From a bacterium (lineage in GTDB: Bacteria; SZUA-79; Acidulodesulfobacterales; Acidulodesulfobacteraceae), in assembly GCA_021800805.1 (NCBI GenBank), contig JAJYYR010000001.1:1-64000 (forward strand): a stretch of DNA of 64,000 nt. Reading direction: 5' to 3'. Of this stretch, positions 1 to 8,553 are shown piece after piece. Both the position numbers and the translations under genes were made by a program. Under the pieces are notes generated by a model. The model was not told the DNA's origin, searched no databases, and was given only the letters and a program-made list of their open reading frames with translations. Every line of letters starts with the position of its first letter. Position 1 is the stretch's first letter.

Positions 1-118
1 TTTTTTTTTTTTTTAATTAAAAAATTTTTTTTTTTTTTAAATTTAAAAAAAAAAAAATAAAAAATTAAAAAAAAAAAATTTTTAAAAAAGGGGGGGGGGG
101 GGGGGGGGGGGGGGTAAA
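1..118. repeat. Homopolymer runs at contig end, probably artefact
   Basis: The first ~118 bases consist almost only of T, A and G runs, including 25 consecutive G at 90-114. No coding signal is present. A pure poly-G block beside poly-A and poly-T is typical of low-quality read ends from two-colour sequencing assembled at a contig edge. A natural sequence of this kind would be exceptional, so I treat it as artefact. True sequence seems to begin around 115-120. Confidence 0.75.
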
Positions 119-274
119 ATTGTGAAAATAGGAAAGATTTAAAATTTGATATATTTAAAAAATGGGATAATATTTATATATAAGTTTTAAATATTTAATT
201 ATATATTATAGATAATGATAAGTAATAGTAATTATCGATTAGTAAATCAAAACATTATTTTATTTAATCGATAA

Positions 275-324
275 TGTGACTTTTATCACATTTTTATTTT
301 CTTAGAATTAATATAATTCTAAGA
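275..324 (+). promoter_or_regulatory. nosZ promoter with CRP/FNR-family site
   Basis: A perfect TGTGA-N6-TCACA dyad lies at 275-290 (arms extend to AATGTGA/TCACATT at 273-292). A perfect TATAAT sits at 312-317. The dyad centre (282.5) is 41.5 bp upstream of a start site predicted at 324, the spacing used by class II CRP/FNR activators, and no -35 box is needed. The half-sites match CRP, and also the HcpR sites described in Desulfovibrio-type bacteria. Which regulator binds is inferred, not seen. The predicted leader is ~125 nt. The rest of 119-448 shows no gene. Confidence 0.7.
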
Positions 325-333
325 AAATAAAAA
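291..333. repeat. Perfect 20-bp inverted repeat over the nosZ -10 box
   Basis: Arms 291-310 and 314-333 are exact reverse complements with a 3-nt loop. The repeat is centred on the TATAAT of the nosZ promoter and abuts the TGTGA-N6-TCACA site. If transcription starts near 324, most of it is not transcribed, so a DNA role (second operator, cruciform) fits better than an RNA hairpin. It has no clean T tract in either direction, so a terminator for a lost upstream gene is less likely. Confidence 0.7.
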
Positions 334-448
334 TAGTTTATTATAGGGGGAGGTTAATCCGGCTTATTTTTAGTCTTACTTTTTTAATTATTTATTTTTT
401 TAATTTAACGTTTTTTCTTTTATGAATACCCGAGAAGGAGGGGTTTTT

Positions 449-2473
449 ATGGAAAAAAATGAAAACGAATTGATTCAAGAAGAAGATTCACAAGTCGTAA
501 AAGGCACTACGAGGCGCGGGTTTTTATCCACAATGGGTAAAATAGCGGCAGCAGCCGGACTTCTAGGAAGCGGCGCCGGAATGGAGGCGTTATCGGGATG
601 CGCAAAAGCGCCGACCAGTACCGGAGGCAAGGTGTCGGCATCTGTGTTAAAAGCTATAGTGCCTCCGGGCAAATGGGATAAATACATGGGATTCTGGAGT
701 GCCGGACCTAGCGGAGAGGTAAGAGTCAAAGGTATTCCGTCAATGAAAACGCTATTAAGAGTGCCGGTTTTTAATAACGACGGCGGAAGAGGTTATGGAC
801 TTACCGGCGACGACCAGAGCGAGAAGATGCTACAGGATGCCGGCGGATATTACGAAGGCGATACGCATCATCCGCATCTTTCTTATACTAACGGGGATTT
901 TAACGGCAAATATCTTTTTATCAACGATAAATCTGCCGGCAGAATTGCCAGAATAAGGCTTGATTATTTCCAAACAGACGCCATTACCGCATTACCAAAT
1001 GTTTCGGCCGTTCACGGTTTAGCTACCCAGCGCTATCCAAAAACAGGATATGTTTTTGCGGCAAGCGAATTTGAAGTTCCACAGCCAAATGACGGCATAG
1101 ATATAGTTCCAACGGGGAATAATGCGGCTCAGACAAAAAATTACTGGGTGCTCATGAGCGCAACGGACGGCGAAACCATGCAAGTTAAATGGCAGGTTAT
1201 GGTCGACGGCAATATGGACAATATATGCACAGACTATAAAGGGCTCTATGCCGCGGCGACGTGTTACAATGCCGATAAGGGATGGAATGTTCCCACAATG
1301 ACAAAGCCCCCGGTTGCATGGGCTGTTTTTTTTAACATTCCCAGAATAGAAGCCGCTGTTAAAGCTGGAAAATACAAAACTATCGGAAAATCTTCCGTCC
1401 CCGTCCTCGACGGCAGGCACGGCTCTGATTTAACCGCTTATATTCCGGTAGAAAAAGATCCCCACGGAATATCGCCCACTCCAGACGGAAAATATTTCGT
1501 CGCAAACGGAAAACTTGCGCCGAAAGTTACCGTTATAGACCTCGAAAAAGTAGGACAGGTTTTCGAGGGCAAATTAAAACCGAAAGATGCCGTTGCCGCC
1601 GTTCTTACGGTCGGCGTAGGACCTTTGCATACCGTTTACGACGGCAGGGGGAATGCTTATACCACCCTTTTCGTAGATTCGCAGATGGTCAAATGGAATA
1701 TCGAAGATGCGATAAAAGCATATCACGGCGATAAAAAGGTCAAGCCGATAGTCCAGAAGCTTGACGTCCAGTATCAGCCGGGGCATAATGCGGCAACAAT
1801 GAGCGATACGAATAAACCCACTGGAGAATGGCTCGTAAGCTTGAACAAATTCTCTAAAGATAGGTTCCTGCCGGTCGGACCGAGATTTCCCGAAAACGAC
1901 CAGTTGATAGATATATCCGGACACAAAATGGTTCTCGTGTCAGACAATCCCGTTTATATAGAACCGCATCAGGCTACCATAGCTCTTGCCGACAGAATAA
2001 AATATGCAAAAAAGGTTTACGACCCGAAGTATTTCGCAAATCATGTCGCTGGAGGCACCGAGGGCGTAAAACGCATCGGTCCGCACAGGGTAATAGTCCG
2101 TCTTACCGGCGTCGCGCCAACTTTAACGCCCGTTTATTTCCATGTTAAGGAAGGAGACGTCGTAACGGTTATTTATTCCAATAACGATACGGTCGAAAAC
2201 CTTGCCCATGGATTTAATATGACCCTTCACGGAAAAAATCTAAACATAGACCCGGGCGAAACCAAAGAAATAACGTTTACCGCCGACAGAGCCGGCGTTT
2301 ACTGGTATTTCTGCACCATATTCTGCCATGCGCTGCATCTTGAAATGAGAGGAAGAATGATAGTAGAAAAGGTCCCCGGGTACCATTCGAGACCTATAAA
2401 ACCGAACAGGCTTCATGGAAAGCCGTCCTTCGACGAAAGATTTAAGGATTTTCCGGAGGTTGGAAAGGCTTAA
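449..2473 (+). CDS. nosZ: Nitrous-oxide reductase NosZ
   Basis: Periplasmic copper enzyme that reduces N2O to N2. The predicted 674-residue protein begins with a twin-arginine signal (RRGFLS, followed by an Ala/Gly-rich stretch). All seven CuZ histidines are in recognisable contexts: DTHHPH (two ligands), AVHGL, DPHG, GPLHT, PGHN and EPHQ. The C-terminal cupredoxin CuA motif is CTIFCHALHLEM with an upstream LAHGF histidine. I chose ATG 449 because AAGGAGGG lies 6 nt before it; an upstream in-frame ATG at 422 would add nine residues and has no ribosome site. The Tat signal and the neighbouring nosR are traits of clade I rather than the Sec-exported clade II. A terminator follows the gene, so the main transcript may be monocistronic. 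Confidence 0.97.
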   Translation: MEKNENELIQEEDSQVVKGTTRRGFLSTMGKIAAAAGLLGSGAGMEALSGCAKAPTSTGGKVSASVLKAIVPPGKWDKYMGFWSAGPSGEVRVKGIPSMKTLLRVPVFNNDGGRGYGLTGDDQSEKMLQDAGGYYEGDTHHPHLSYTNGDFNGKYLFINDKSAGRIARIRLDYFQTDAITALPNVSAVHGLATQRYPKTGYVFAASEFEVPQPNDGIDIVPTGNNAAQTKNYWVLMSATDGETMQVKWQVMVDGNMDNICTDYKGLYAAATCYNADKGWNVPTMTKPPVAWAVFFNIPRIEAAVKAGKYKTIGKSSVPVLDGRHGSDLTAYIPVEKDPHGISPTPDGKYFVANGKLAPKVTVIDLEKVGQVFEGKLKPKDAVAAVLTVGVGPLHTVYDGRGNAYTTLFVDSQMVKWNIEDAIKAYHGDKKVKPIVQKLDVQYQPGHNAATMSDTNKPTGEWLVSLNKFSKDRFLPVGPRFPENDQLIDISGHKMVLVSDNPVYIEPHQATIALADRIKYAKKVYDPKYFANHVAGGTEGVKRIGPHRVIVRLTGVAPTLTPVYFHVKEGDVVTVIYSNNDTVENLAHGFNMTLHGKNLNIDPGETKEITFTADRAGVYWYFCTIFCHALHLEMRGRMIVEKVPGYHSRPIKPNRLHGKPSFDERFKDFPEVGKA

Positions 2474-2544
2474 TACTATAAAACTTAAAATCTATTCAGG
2501 GGCTGGGTAGATAAATACTGTAAGCTGTGTTTTTCACCCTCTTT

Positions 2545-2585
2545 CCCCTCTTTAATATTTTGATAGTTAAAGAGGGGATTTTTTT
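2545..2585 (+). terminator. Intrinsic terminator between nosZ and nosL
   Basis: Perfect 11-bp stem (2545-2555 with 2567-2577, GGGG/CCCC at the base), 11-nt loop, followed by A and seven T (2579-2585). It ends only 31 bp before the nosL start codon. nosL must therefore be reached by read-through or by a promoter hidden near the terminator. The likely effect is more nosZ transcript than accessory-gene transcript. Confidence 0.88.
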
Positions 2586-2616
2586 AAATATTAAAATCAT
2601 CACAAAAGGCATAAAA

Positions 2617-3165
2617 ATGAATAAAAATTTATTCAGGACTTTTTTAATTATTATACCCTTTTTATTCTTATCCTCTGCTGTTTTTACCGGCTGTTCCCCA
2701 AATAAAGCCAAACTTCCGCCGCCGAGAAAAGTCACGTCCACGACGACCTCAAAACTCTGCGGGATGTTCCTTAAGCAGTATCCCGGACCGGAAGCCCAGG
2801 TAATATATAGGAACGGGAAAACTTATTTCTTTTGCGACACCGTGGAATTATTCGAATGGATTCATTTAAAAAGCATCGCGGTAAGAGTTCCGTTAGTTAT
2901 GTATGTTCAAGATATGACTCACAATTCTTGGAAACACCCTGAAGACCGGTTTATTAACGCAGAAAAAGCCTATTACGTCGCAGGTTCTAAAAGAATGGGC
3001 TGTATGGGTCCGACGTTCGTTTCGTTTTCAAACGAAAAAGCCGCGAATAAATTTATTAAGAAATACGGCGGCAAAATATACAAATTTAATGAGATTACCG
3101 TAGAGATGATAAACAAGGCGGCAAATCCCGCCGGAATGAAAATGAAATTTAAAAATATGAGATAA
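2617..3165 (+). CDS. nosL: NosL-type copper-binding lipoprotein
   Basis: Membrane-anchored copper chaperone thought to deliver Cu(I) for NosZ maturation. The predicted 182-residue protein has a hydrophobic signal ending in a lipobox (FTGC), then a CGMF motif near residue 50, a FFCDTVELFEW segment and an AYYVAGSKRMGCMGPTFVSF segment typical of the family. ATG 2617 is preferred; an upstream reading to 2527 would run through the terminator stem and gives a poor N-terminus. The ribosome site is weak. It lies between nosZ and nosR, unlike clade I clusters where nosL is often last. Confidence 0.87.
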   Translation: MNKNLFRTFLIIIPFLFLSSAVFTGCSPNKAKLPPPRKVTSTTTSKLCGMFLKQYPGPEAQVIYRNGKTYFFCDTVELFEWIHLKSIAVRVPLVMYVQDMTHNSWKHPEDRFINAEKAYYVAGSKRMGCMGPTFVSFSNEKAANKFIKKYGGKIYKFNEITVEMINKAANPAGMKMKFKNMR

Positions 3166-3176
3166 AAAAATAAAAT

Positions 3177-3226
3177 CGTGATTAAAATCATGTTTTAAAA
3201 TGGGGATATATTTTAAAATAATTATA
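3177..3226 (+). promoter_or_regulatory. Candidate nosR promoter, CRP/FNR-like
   Basis: CGTGA-N6-TCATG at 3177-3192 (also readable as TGAT-N4-ATCA at 3179-3190) is followed by TAAAAT at 3214-3219. The dyad centre (3184.5) lies 29.5 bp before the -10 box, exactly as in front of nosZ and of the gene at 61086. The predicted start is near 3226. The dyad is weaker than the nosZ one, so shared geometry is the main support. The rest of 3166-3289 is AT-rich without a gene. Confidence 0.5.
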
Positions 3227-3289
3227 TATAAATATACATATAGTTTGATAATAATATATTTTGACAATACGGGGGTAAGCTGTTAATTT

Positions 3290-5365
3290 ATGAATAAACC
3301 AAAAATTTTTAATACTTTTTTTATTTTCGTCATATCGTTTATTGCGTCTTTTATATTAAATTCTACGTTCGCATTGGGCGTTTCAAACGTCACGCTTAAA
3401 AATTCTTCCAAATATTATCATGACGCGTTAAAAGGCGCAGTAAAATATAAATATGCAACGATCAAGGGTACTCCCGTAGTTTACGGCTATAATAAAGCCG
3501 GAAAATTTATGGGATATATTTTCCTCTCGATAAATTTGGTCGATATAAAAAGCTATTCTGGAAAACCCTTAGTATCGCTAATATCTATTAATAAAAAAGG
3601 GATAATAAAAGGGGTAAGAGTAATCCACATAGACGACCCCATATTTTTAATAGGAATTCCCGTTACGAAATTATATTCGTTTACCGACCAGTATATAGGA
3701 AAAAATATAAAAAGCCATATCTATATCGGCGGTAAAGGTAAAAACCACGTATCTGCCATAGCAAGCGCCAGCGTTACCACCGTAGCGATGGACCAGACGA
3801 TTATGATGGCGGCAAGAAGATTTGCCGCAAAAGCCGGAATCATAAAGGCAATTCCAATCGTAAAATATAAATTAAAAAATACTTATACCCCTCGGAACTG
3901 GACGCAATTAAGGCGGGAGGGAAGTATCAAAAAATTCGTCATATCCTGCTCGCAGATAGGCGAAAAAAATTGCGGCGGACCTTACGAAACCCTATATTAC
4001 GGCATTATAAGCGTTCCCTCTATAGGGAAAAACCTGCTCGGCAATTATACATACGGCTATATGTCGAGAAAATGGAAAAGAAAAAATGAAGCCGCCATTT
4101 TTGTAATAGCAAACGGAATTTCGTCTTTTCTGGGTTCCGGTTTCGTCAGAGGCGGAGTTTTCGAGAAATTTCATTTAGAACAGGGCTATAGTTCGATAAT
4201 ATTCAGAGATTTTAATTTTAGCTACATCTCTTCGCTTCATATAAAAGGAGTGCCGTATTTCAAGGAAGGAGGGATATTTACCGTACCTCTTTCAAAATTT
4301 AATCCGGTTCTTCCGTTCCATATAGTTTTTACGTTCCATAAGCACGTATCGCACGGCTCTATGTTGAAAAAAGAAAGTTTTTCGACCTTTTATTCAACCT
4401 ATCACCTTCCCGGAAAATATTACGTATCGAGTTACCGCTACGTAAAAAAGATTCCGCCTTACGAACTGCCGTGGATAAAGTATTTTAAATACATAGTTCC
4501 GCTTGTAATATTTTTATTAATTTTAACCGTTATTTTTATAATAAAAGATAAATTTATCGTAAAGAAAACATCCCCGAAAGGACGCAAGGGCATAAAATGG
4601 CTTTATTATTCCGTTTTGCTTTTATTTCTGCTGCTAATCGGCATAATAAAGCCTTCCCAGCCTTCGGTTACCCATTTATACACGATTTACGACAGTCTTT
4701 TCGTCAGTTACAACCCGACGCTGTTCCTGCTTGACCCGTTAATTTTTATTCTTTTCGTATTTATCTTTATAACGGCAATCGTCTGGGGCAGGGGCGTATT
4801 TTGCGGATGGGTCTGCCCGTTCGGGATTATACAGGAATATATTTATAGGATAAAAAATTGGATAATTCCCGAAAAACTTGCAAAGAAAATATCGCTTGAG
4901 TTCAGCGATAAATTTCATTTTAAGTTAATTTACATAAAATATGCTATATTTATAATATTAATGGCTACGGCAATCATTTCGATAGCATGGGGCGAAAGGC
5001 TTGCCGAGGTAGAACCGTTCAAAACGGTTTTTTACCTGCATTTCGAAAGACAGTGGTATTTCGTATCTTATGCCGTGATATTAATAGGCATATCAGCCCT
5101 CTCTTACAGGTTTTTTTGCAAATATATGTGTCCGGTCGGAGCCTCCTTCGGCTTGCTGTCGAAATTAAAAATATTCAGCATAAAAAGATACGAAGAATGC
5201 AAAAGCTGTAAAATATGCGCCCGTTCATGCACTATAAGAGCGATAGACGATAAAGGCAGAATTAACCGCTCGGAATGTTTTTACTGTTTAGAATGTCAAA
5301 TAAATTATAACGACGAAAAAATTTGCCCTCATTTAATAAAGCTTAAGAGAGGAAAAGCCGCCTAA
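3290..5365 (+). CDS. nosR: NosR-type flavoprotein/polyferredoxin
   Basis: Membrane protein that passes quinol-derived electrons towards NosZ. The 691-residue protein has an N-terminal signal/membrane helix, a periplasmic FMN-binding domain (about residues 45-180), a large periplasmic region, several membrane helices from about 395, the NosR/NapH-type Cys motifs GVFCGWVCPFG (about 503) and FCKYMCPVGA, and a C-terminal ferredoxin part with CKSCKICARSC and CFYCLEC. The flavin attachment motif, usually S-G-A-T, reads A-S-A-S at 158-161, so Ser161 would be the acceptor. A NosX/ApbE flavin transferase is encoded downstream. nosD starts 13 bp after it. Confidence 0.9.
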   Translation: MNKPKIFNTFFIFVISFIASFILNSTFALGVSNVTLKNSSKYYHDALKGAVKYKYATIKGTPVVYGYNKAGKFMGYIFLSINLVDIKSYSGKPLVSLISINKKGIIKGVRVIHIDDPIFLIGIPVTKLYSFTDQYIGKNIKSHIYIGGKGKNHVSAIASASVTTVAMDQTIMMAARRFAAKAGIIKAIPIVKYKLKNTYTPRNWTQLRREGSIKKFVISCSQIGEKNCGGPYETLYYGIISVPSIGKNLLGNYTYGYMSRKWKRKNEAAIFVIANGISSFLGSGFVRGGVFEKFHLEQGYSSIIFRDFNFSYISSLHIKGVPYFKEGGIFTVPLSKFNPVLPFHIVFTFHKHVSHGSMLKKESFSTFYSTYHLPGKYYVSSYRYVKKIPPYELPWIKYFKYIVPLVIFLLILTVIFIIKDKFIVKKTSPKGRKGIKWLYYSVLLLFLLLIGIIKPSQPSVTHLYTIYDSLFVSYNPTLFLLDPLIFILFVFIFITAIVWGRGVFCGWVCPFGIIQEYIYRIKNWIIPEKLAKKISLEFSDKFHFKLIYIKYAIFIILMATAIISIAWGERLAEVEPFKTVFYLHFERQWYFVSYAVILIGISALSYRFFCKYMCPVGASFGLLSKLKIFSIKRYEECKSCKICARSCTIRAIDDKGRINRSECFYCLECQINYNDEKICPHLIKLKRGKAA

Positions 5366-5378
5366 GCGGTTAAATAAA

Positions 5379-6710
5379 ATGAAATATTTTATTTTATTTT
5401 TATTATTTATACCGGCGGTTTTATCCCGCTCAACCGTCGTCCTGTCTAAAACTATTTATGCGGGGGTAGGCGGGGCGACTTTGTCCGCCGCTTCGATTCA
5501 AAAAGCCTTAGATTCCGCCGGCCCCATGGATACGGTAATAATAAGAAAGGGTATTTATAAGGGCAATGTTTATATAAATAAACCTATAACTCTTATAGGT
5601 TTAAATTATCCAACGATAGACTGTACGGGAAAAGGAAGCGGGATAACCGTTAATGCCCCGCACGTTAAAATAAAAGGTTTTAGGTTAATAAACGACGGGG
5701 ATAACCTTGCTAAAATGGACGCTGGGATTTTATTAAGACAAAAGGCAAAATTTGCCGTAGTAGAAAACAACCGGATTATAAAATCAAATTCTAACGGGAT
5801 TTACGTGGACGGCGCGTTTTTTGCCACTGTTAAAGATAATTTCATAACTTCTTCTAGAAAAATACCCTACGGCAACAGGGGTTACGGAATTTATTTATGG
5901 AATGCCCAATACGGGGTTTTTGAAAAAAATTATATAACCCGTTTTATCGGAGGGTTCTACGTCGTTTCTTCGCCGAATTCGTATCTTTTAAAAAATATCA
6001 TAATCCACGACTATTACGGAACGCATTATATGTTTTCCAACCACGACATAGTCGCGGGGAACTTCGTAAAAGACACGATTGACGGTCTTGCCCTTATGTA
6101 TTCTAGACATATATTCGCCGCTTTAAACACTATAGTCGATGCAAAACACAAGGGATTTTTATTTAATCAGGTGTTCCACGACACCATAATAAATAATATA
6201 GTTATAAGATGCGGGAAGGGAATGGACTTATACGACACGGTTTATAATAAAATTATTCATAACCTCGTTATTCATAACAGGATAGGAATGCATATATGGG
6301 GCGGCTCTTTTCCTAATACCGTATATAATAATTCTTTTATAAACAACGTCTTTCAGATTAAATTTCTTGCGCATAAGGACGTTTACTGGGATTATAACAA
6401 AAAAGGCAATTACTGGTCGGACTATAACGGCTTTAGCATGAAAAAAAACAACGTCGGGTCACTGCCTTACAGGTCGAACTCTATTTCCAGCTATATATAC
6501 TGGAAATTCCCGATAGCAAAACTCTTATTAAGCGGTTCTCCCGTTATTCAAACCCTTCAGTTCATAGAAAACAGCTTCCCAATCTTTACTATTCCGGGAA
6601 TAGTCGATAAGTTTCCTTATCTAAAACCGACTTTTCCAAAAAAAATAATAAAAAATTCGACAAAGGAAGGTTTCGCTTATGTCAAAACAGGATACGACAA
6701 TGAAAAATAA
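5379..6710 (+). CDS. nosD: NosD periplasmic maturation protein, copy 1
   Basis: Predicted periplasmic parallel beta-helix protein working with the NosFY ABC transporter in CuZ assembly. 443 residues: a signal peptide of about 24 residues, then repeated right-handed helix (CASH/NosD) units with the usual NxI..N pattern (for example NNRIIKSNSNGIYVDGA and NNIVIRCGKGMDLYDT). The C-terminal third contains YWDYNKKGNYWSDYNGF, a conserved NosD signature. Its end overlaps the nosF start by 32 bp. A paralogue of almost the same length lies at 9235-10556. Confidence 0.93.
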   Translation: MKYFILFLLFIPAVLSRSTVVLSKTIYAGVGGATLSAASIQKALDSAGPMDTVIIRKGIYKGNVYINKPITLIGLNYPTIDCTGKGSGITVNAPHVKIKGFRLINDGDNLAKMDAGILLRQKAKFAVVENNRIIKSNSNGIYVDGAFFATVKDNFITSSRKIPYGNRGYGIYLWNAQYGVFEKNYITRFIGGFYVVSSPNSYLLKNIIIHDYYGTHYMFSNHDIVAGNFVKDTIDGLALMYSRHIFAALNTIVDAKHKGFLFNQVFHDTIINNIVIRCGKGMDLYDTVYNKIIHNLVIHNRIGMHIWGGSFPNTVYNNSFINNVFQIKFLAHKDVYWDYNKKGNYWSDYNGFSMKKNNVGSLPYRSNSISSYIYWKFPIAKLLLSGSPVIQTLQFIENSFPIFTIPGIVDKFPYLKPTFPKKIIKNSTKEGFAYVKTGYDNEK

Positions 6711-7695
6711 CTTAAGTAAAGATTTACCTGAACCGCTTTCGGTTATAACCGCCAAAAACATTCAAAAAAATTATAATCTTAAAGGGGGTTTTATTTTTAA
6801 GGCTTTACGGGGCATAAATCTTACGGTAAATAAAGGCGAGGTTTTTACTATCGTGGGTCATAACGGAGCCGGAAAATCTACTTTTATTAAAATAATTATG
6901 GGGCTTACCAACCCGACGGGCGGGGATATATCTATTTTAAATACCGATACCGCTTTAAACCTGCCGAAAAATATTAAGGCAAAAATAGGCTACATACCGG
7001 AAACCGTAAATTTTTACGGCAACTTAACCGGAATGGAAACTATGAAATTTTTTGGAAAACTTAACGGCGTTTACGACGAGAAACTTTTTGCCGGGCTTTT
7101 AGAAAGCGTAGGGATACTTAAGGCAGCCGATAAAAAGGTAATCGCCTATTCCAAGGGCATGAGACAGAGGCTTGCCTTTGCGGTATCGCAGATAAAAAAC
7201 CCTGATATATTTATCTTTGACGAGCCTACAAGCGGAATGGACCCATCCGGTATTAACGAGTTTGTTTTGTTAGTGAAATCTTTGCATAAAGAAGGGAAAA
7301 CTATTATAATGACATCTCATATACTGCCCGAAGTCGAAGACATCTCGGACAGAATCTGCATTATGATGAACGGGGAAGTTACAGCGCTCGGCGGAATAAA
7401 CGATTTAATCGAAAAGGCCGGGCTTACGACGTTTATAAATCTGCGTTTCAAAGACGGTTACGTCCCGGAAATAACTACGTTAGAAGATATGAAAGCCGAA
7501 TCGCTTTTAATAGATTTTTCGAAAAGCGAAATAAACTCGGAAATTAATATCGGCTTTTTAGAAAAAAATAGGATAAAACTTCTCGATAAAATCATAAGCA
7601 AATACGAAAACATGCTAGAAGACTTAAATATTAAAAAACCGGGGCTTTTTGAAATATATAAACATTTTTCGGTAAAGAGGGGGACGAATGATTAA
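6679..7695 (+). CDS. nosF: NosF ABC transporter ATPase
   Basis: Cytoplasmic ATPase of the NosDFY maturation transporter. 338 residues with Walker A GHNGAGKST (about residues 61-69), signature YSKGMRQR, Walker B IFIFDEP and switch motif TSH. ATG 6679 has AAGGAAGG 8 nt upstream, inside nosD; an in-frame ATG at 6700 is an alternative. The overlap with nosD and the 8-bp overlap with nosY indicate translational coupling. Confidence 0.94.
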   Translation: MSKQDTTMKNNLSKDLPEPLSVITAKNIQKNYNLKGGFIFKALRGINLTVNKGEVFTIVGHNGAGKSTFIKIIMGLTNPTGGDISILNTDTALNLPKNIKAKIGYIPETVNFYGNLTGMETMKFFGKLNGVYDEKLFAGLLESVGILKAADKKVIAYSKGMRQRLAFAVSQIKNPDIFIFDEPTSGMDPSGINEFVLLVKSLHKEGKTIIMTSHILPEVEDISDRICIMMNGEVTALGGINDLIEKAGLTTFINLRFKDGYVPEITTLEDMKAESLLIDFSKSEINSEINIGFLEKNRIKLLDKIISKYENMLEDLNIKKPGLFEIYKHFSVKRGTND

Positions 7696-8527
7696 TTCAA
7701 GCGTAATTTTGGCAATTTCAAAAAAGGAATTTATAAATAGGATTAAAAACATCAGCCTTTTTATACTGATTTTTATTCTCGCATTATTATCTTTCGCAAT
7801 ATCTTATTTTGGAACAAGTCCTTTCGGTTTGACCGGCTTTCACGGGATACCCGTTACAATAGCCTCCCTTATGAGCCTCTCGATATATTTAATCCCGTTA
7901 ATCGCCTTTATTGTCGGTTATGATTCCATTACAGGAGAAGAAGAAGACGGGACGATGCCGTTATTGTTATCGTCTTCGGCTACACGCAACGAAATATATC
8001 TCGGAAAATTTATCGGGCTGATATTCGTTATTTCTATTGCTATTTTTGCCGGTTACGGAATATCCGGAGCCATAATTCTTTTAAAAGAAAATGTTTCCGA
8101 CCTTATAAGCTACTCGGTTTTTATCGCTTCGTCTATTTTGCTCGGCATCTCCTTTCTTTCCATTGCAATTTTGATTTCGAGTTTCACGAGGTCGAGAACG
8201 GCATCCATTACTATTTCGGTCTTTTTATGGTTTTTTTATATTTTTATATACGACTTATTATTAATCGGAATCCTCGTAGCGACTAAAGGAAAGGCATTAT
8301 TTATAAACAATACGGTTATAGGGTCGCTATTATTGTTTAACCCTGCGGACGTTTACAGGCTTTTTACCATATCTTTTATTAAAGGGCTAAAAGGCTATTA
8401 CGGACTGACGAGCATTTTAACGGGCAAATTTATTCTGAGCCGGTTTCTTTTAATTTCTATTTACGTTTTGTGGATTTTTCTGCCCGTCTTTCTGGGCATG
8501 TATATTTTTAACAGGAAAAGATATTAA
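7688..8527 (+). CDS. nosY: NosY ABC transporter permease
   Basis: Membrane subunit of NosDFY. 279 residues with about six hydrophobic helices and the permease segment GYDSITGEEEDGTMPLLLSSSATRNEIYLGK (given only in part: EEEDGTMPLLLSS) typical of NosY/ABC-2 permeases, followed by helices to a short positively charged C-terminus. Start ATG 7688 is preceded by GAGGGGG inside the nosF end, and the two genes overlap by 8 bp. Confidence 0.92.
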   Translation: MINSSVILAISKKEFINRIKNISLFILIFILALLSFAISYFGTSPFGLTGFHGIPVTIASLMSLSIYLIPLIAFIVGYDSITGEEEDGTMPLLLSSSATRNEIYLGKFIGLIFVISIAIFAGYGISGAIILLKENVSDLISYSVFIASSILLGISFLSIAILISSFTRSRTASITISVFLWFFYIFIYDLLLIGILVATKGKALFINNTVIGSLLLFNPADVYRLFTISFIKGLKGYYGLTSILTGKFILSRFLLISIYVLWIFLPVFLGMYIFNRKRY

Positions 8528-8553
8528 ATAATTGTAATCGGGAGGATAAAGGT

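Noticed and set aside
3261..3266. TTGACA just before nosR as a -35 box
   Set aside because: A -10 box at 17 bp would fall on the start codon; the upstream CRP/FNR-type layout fits better.
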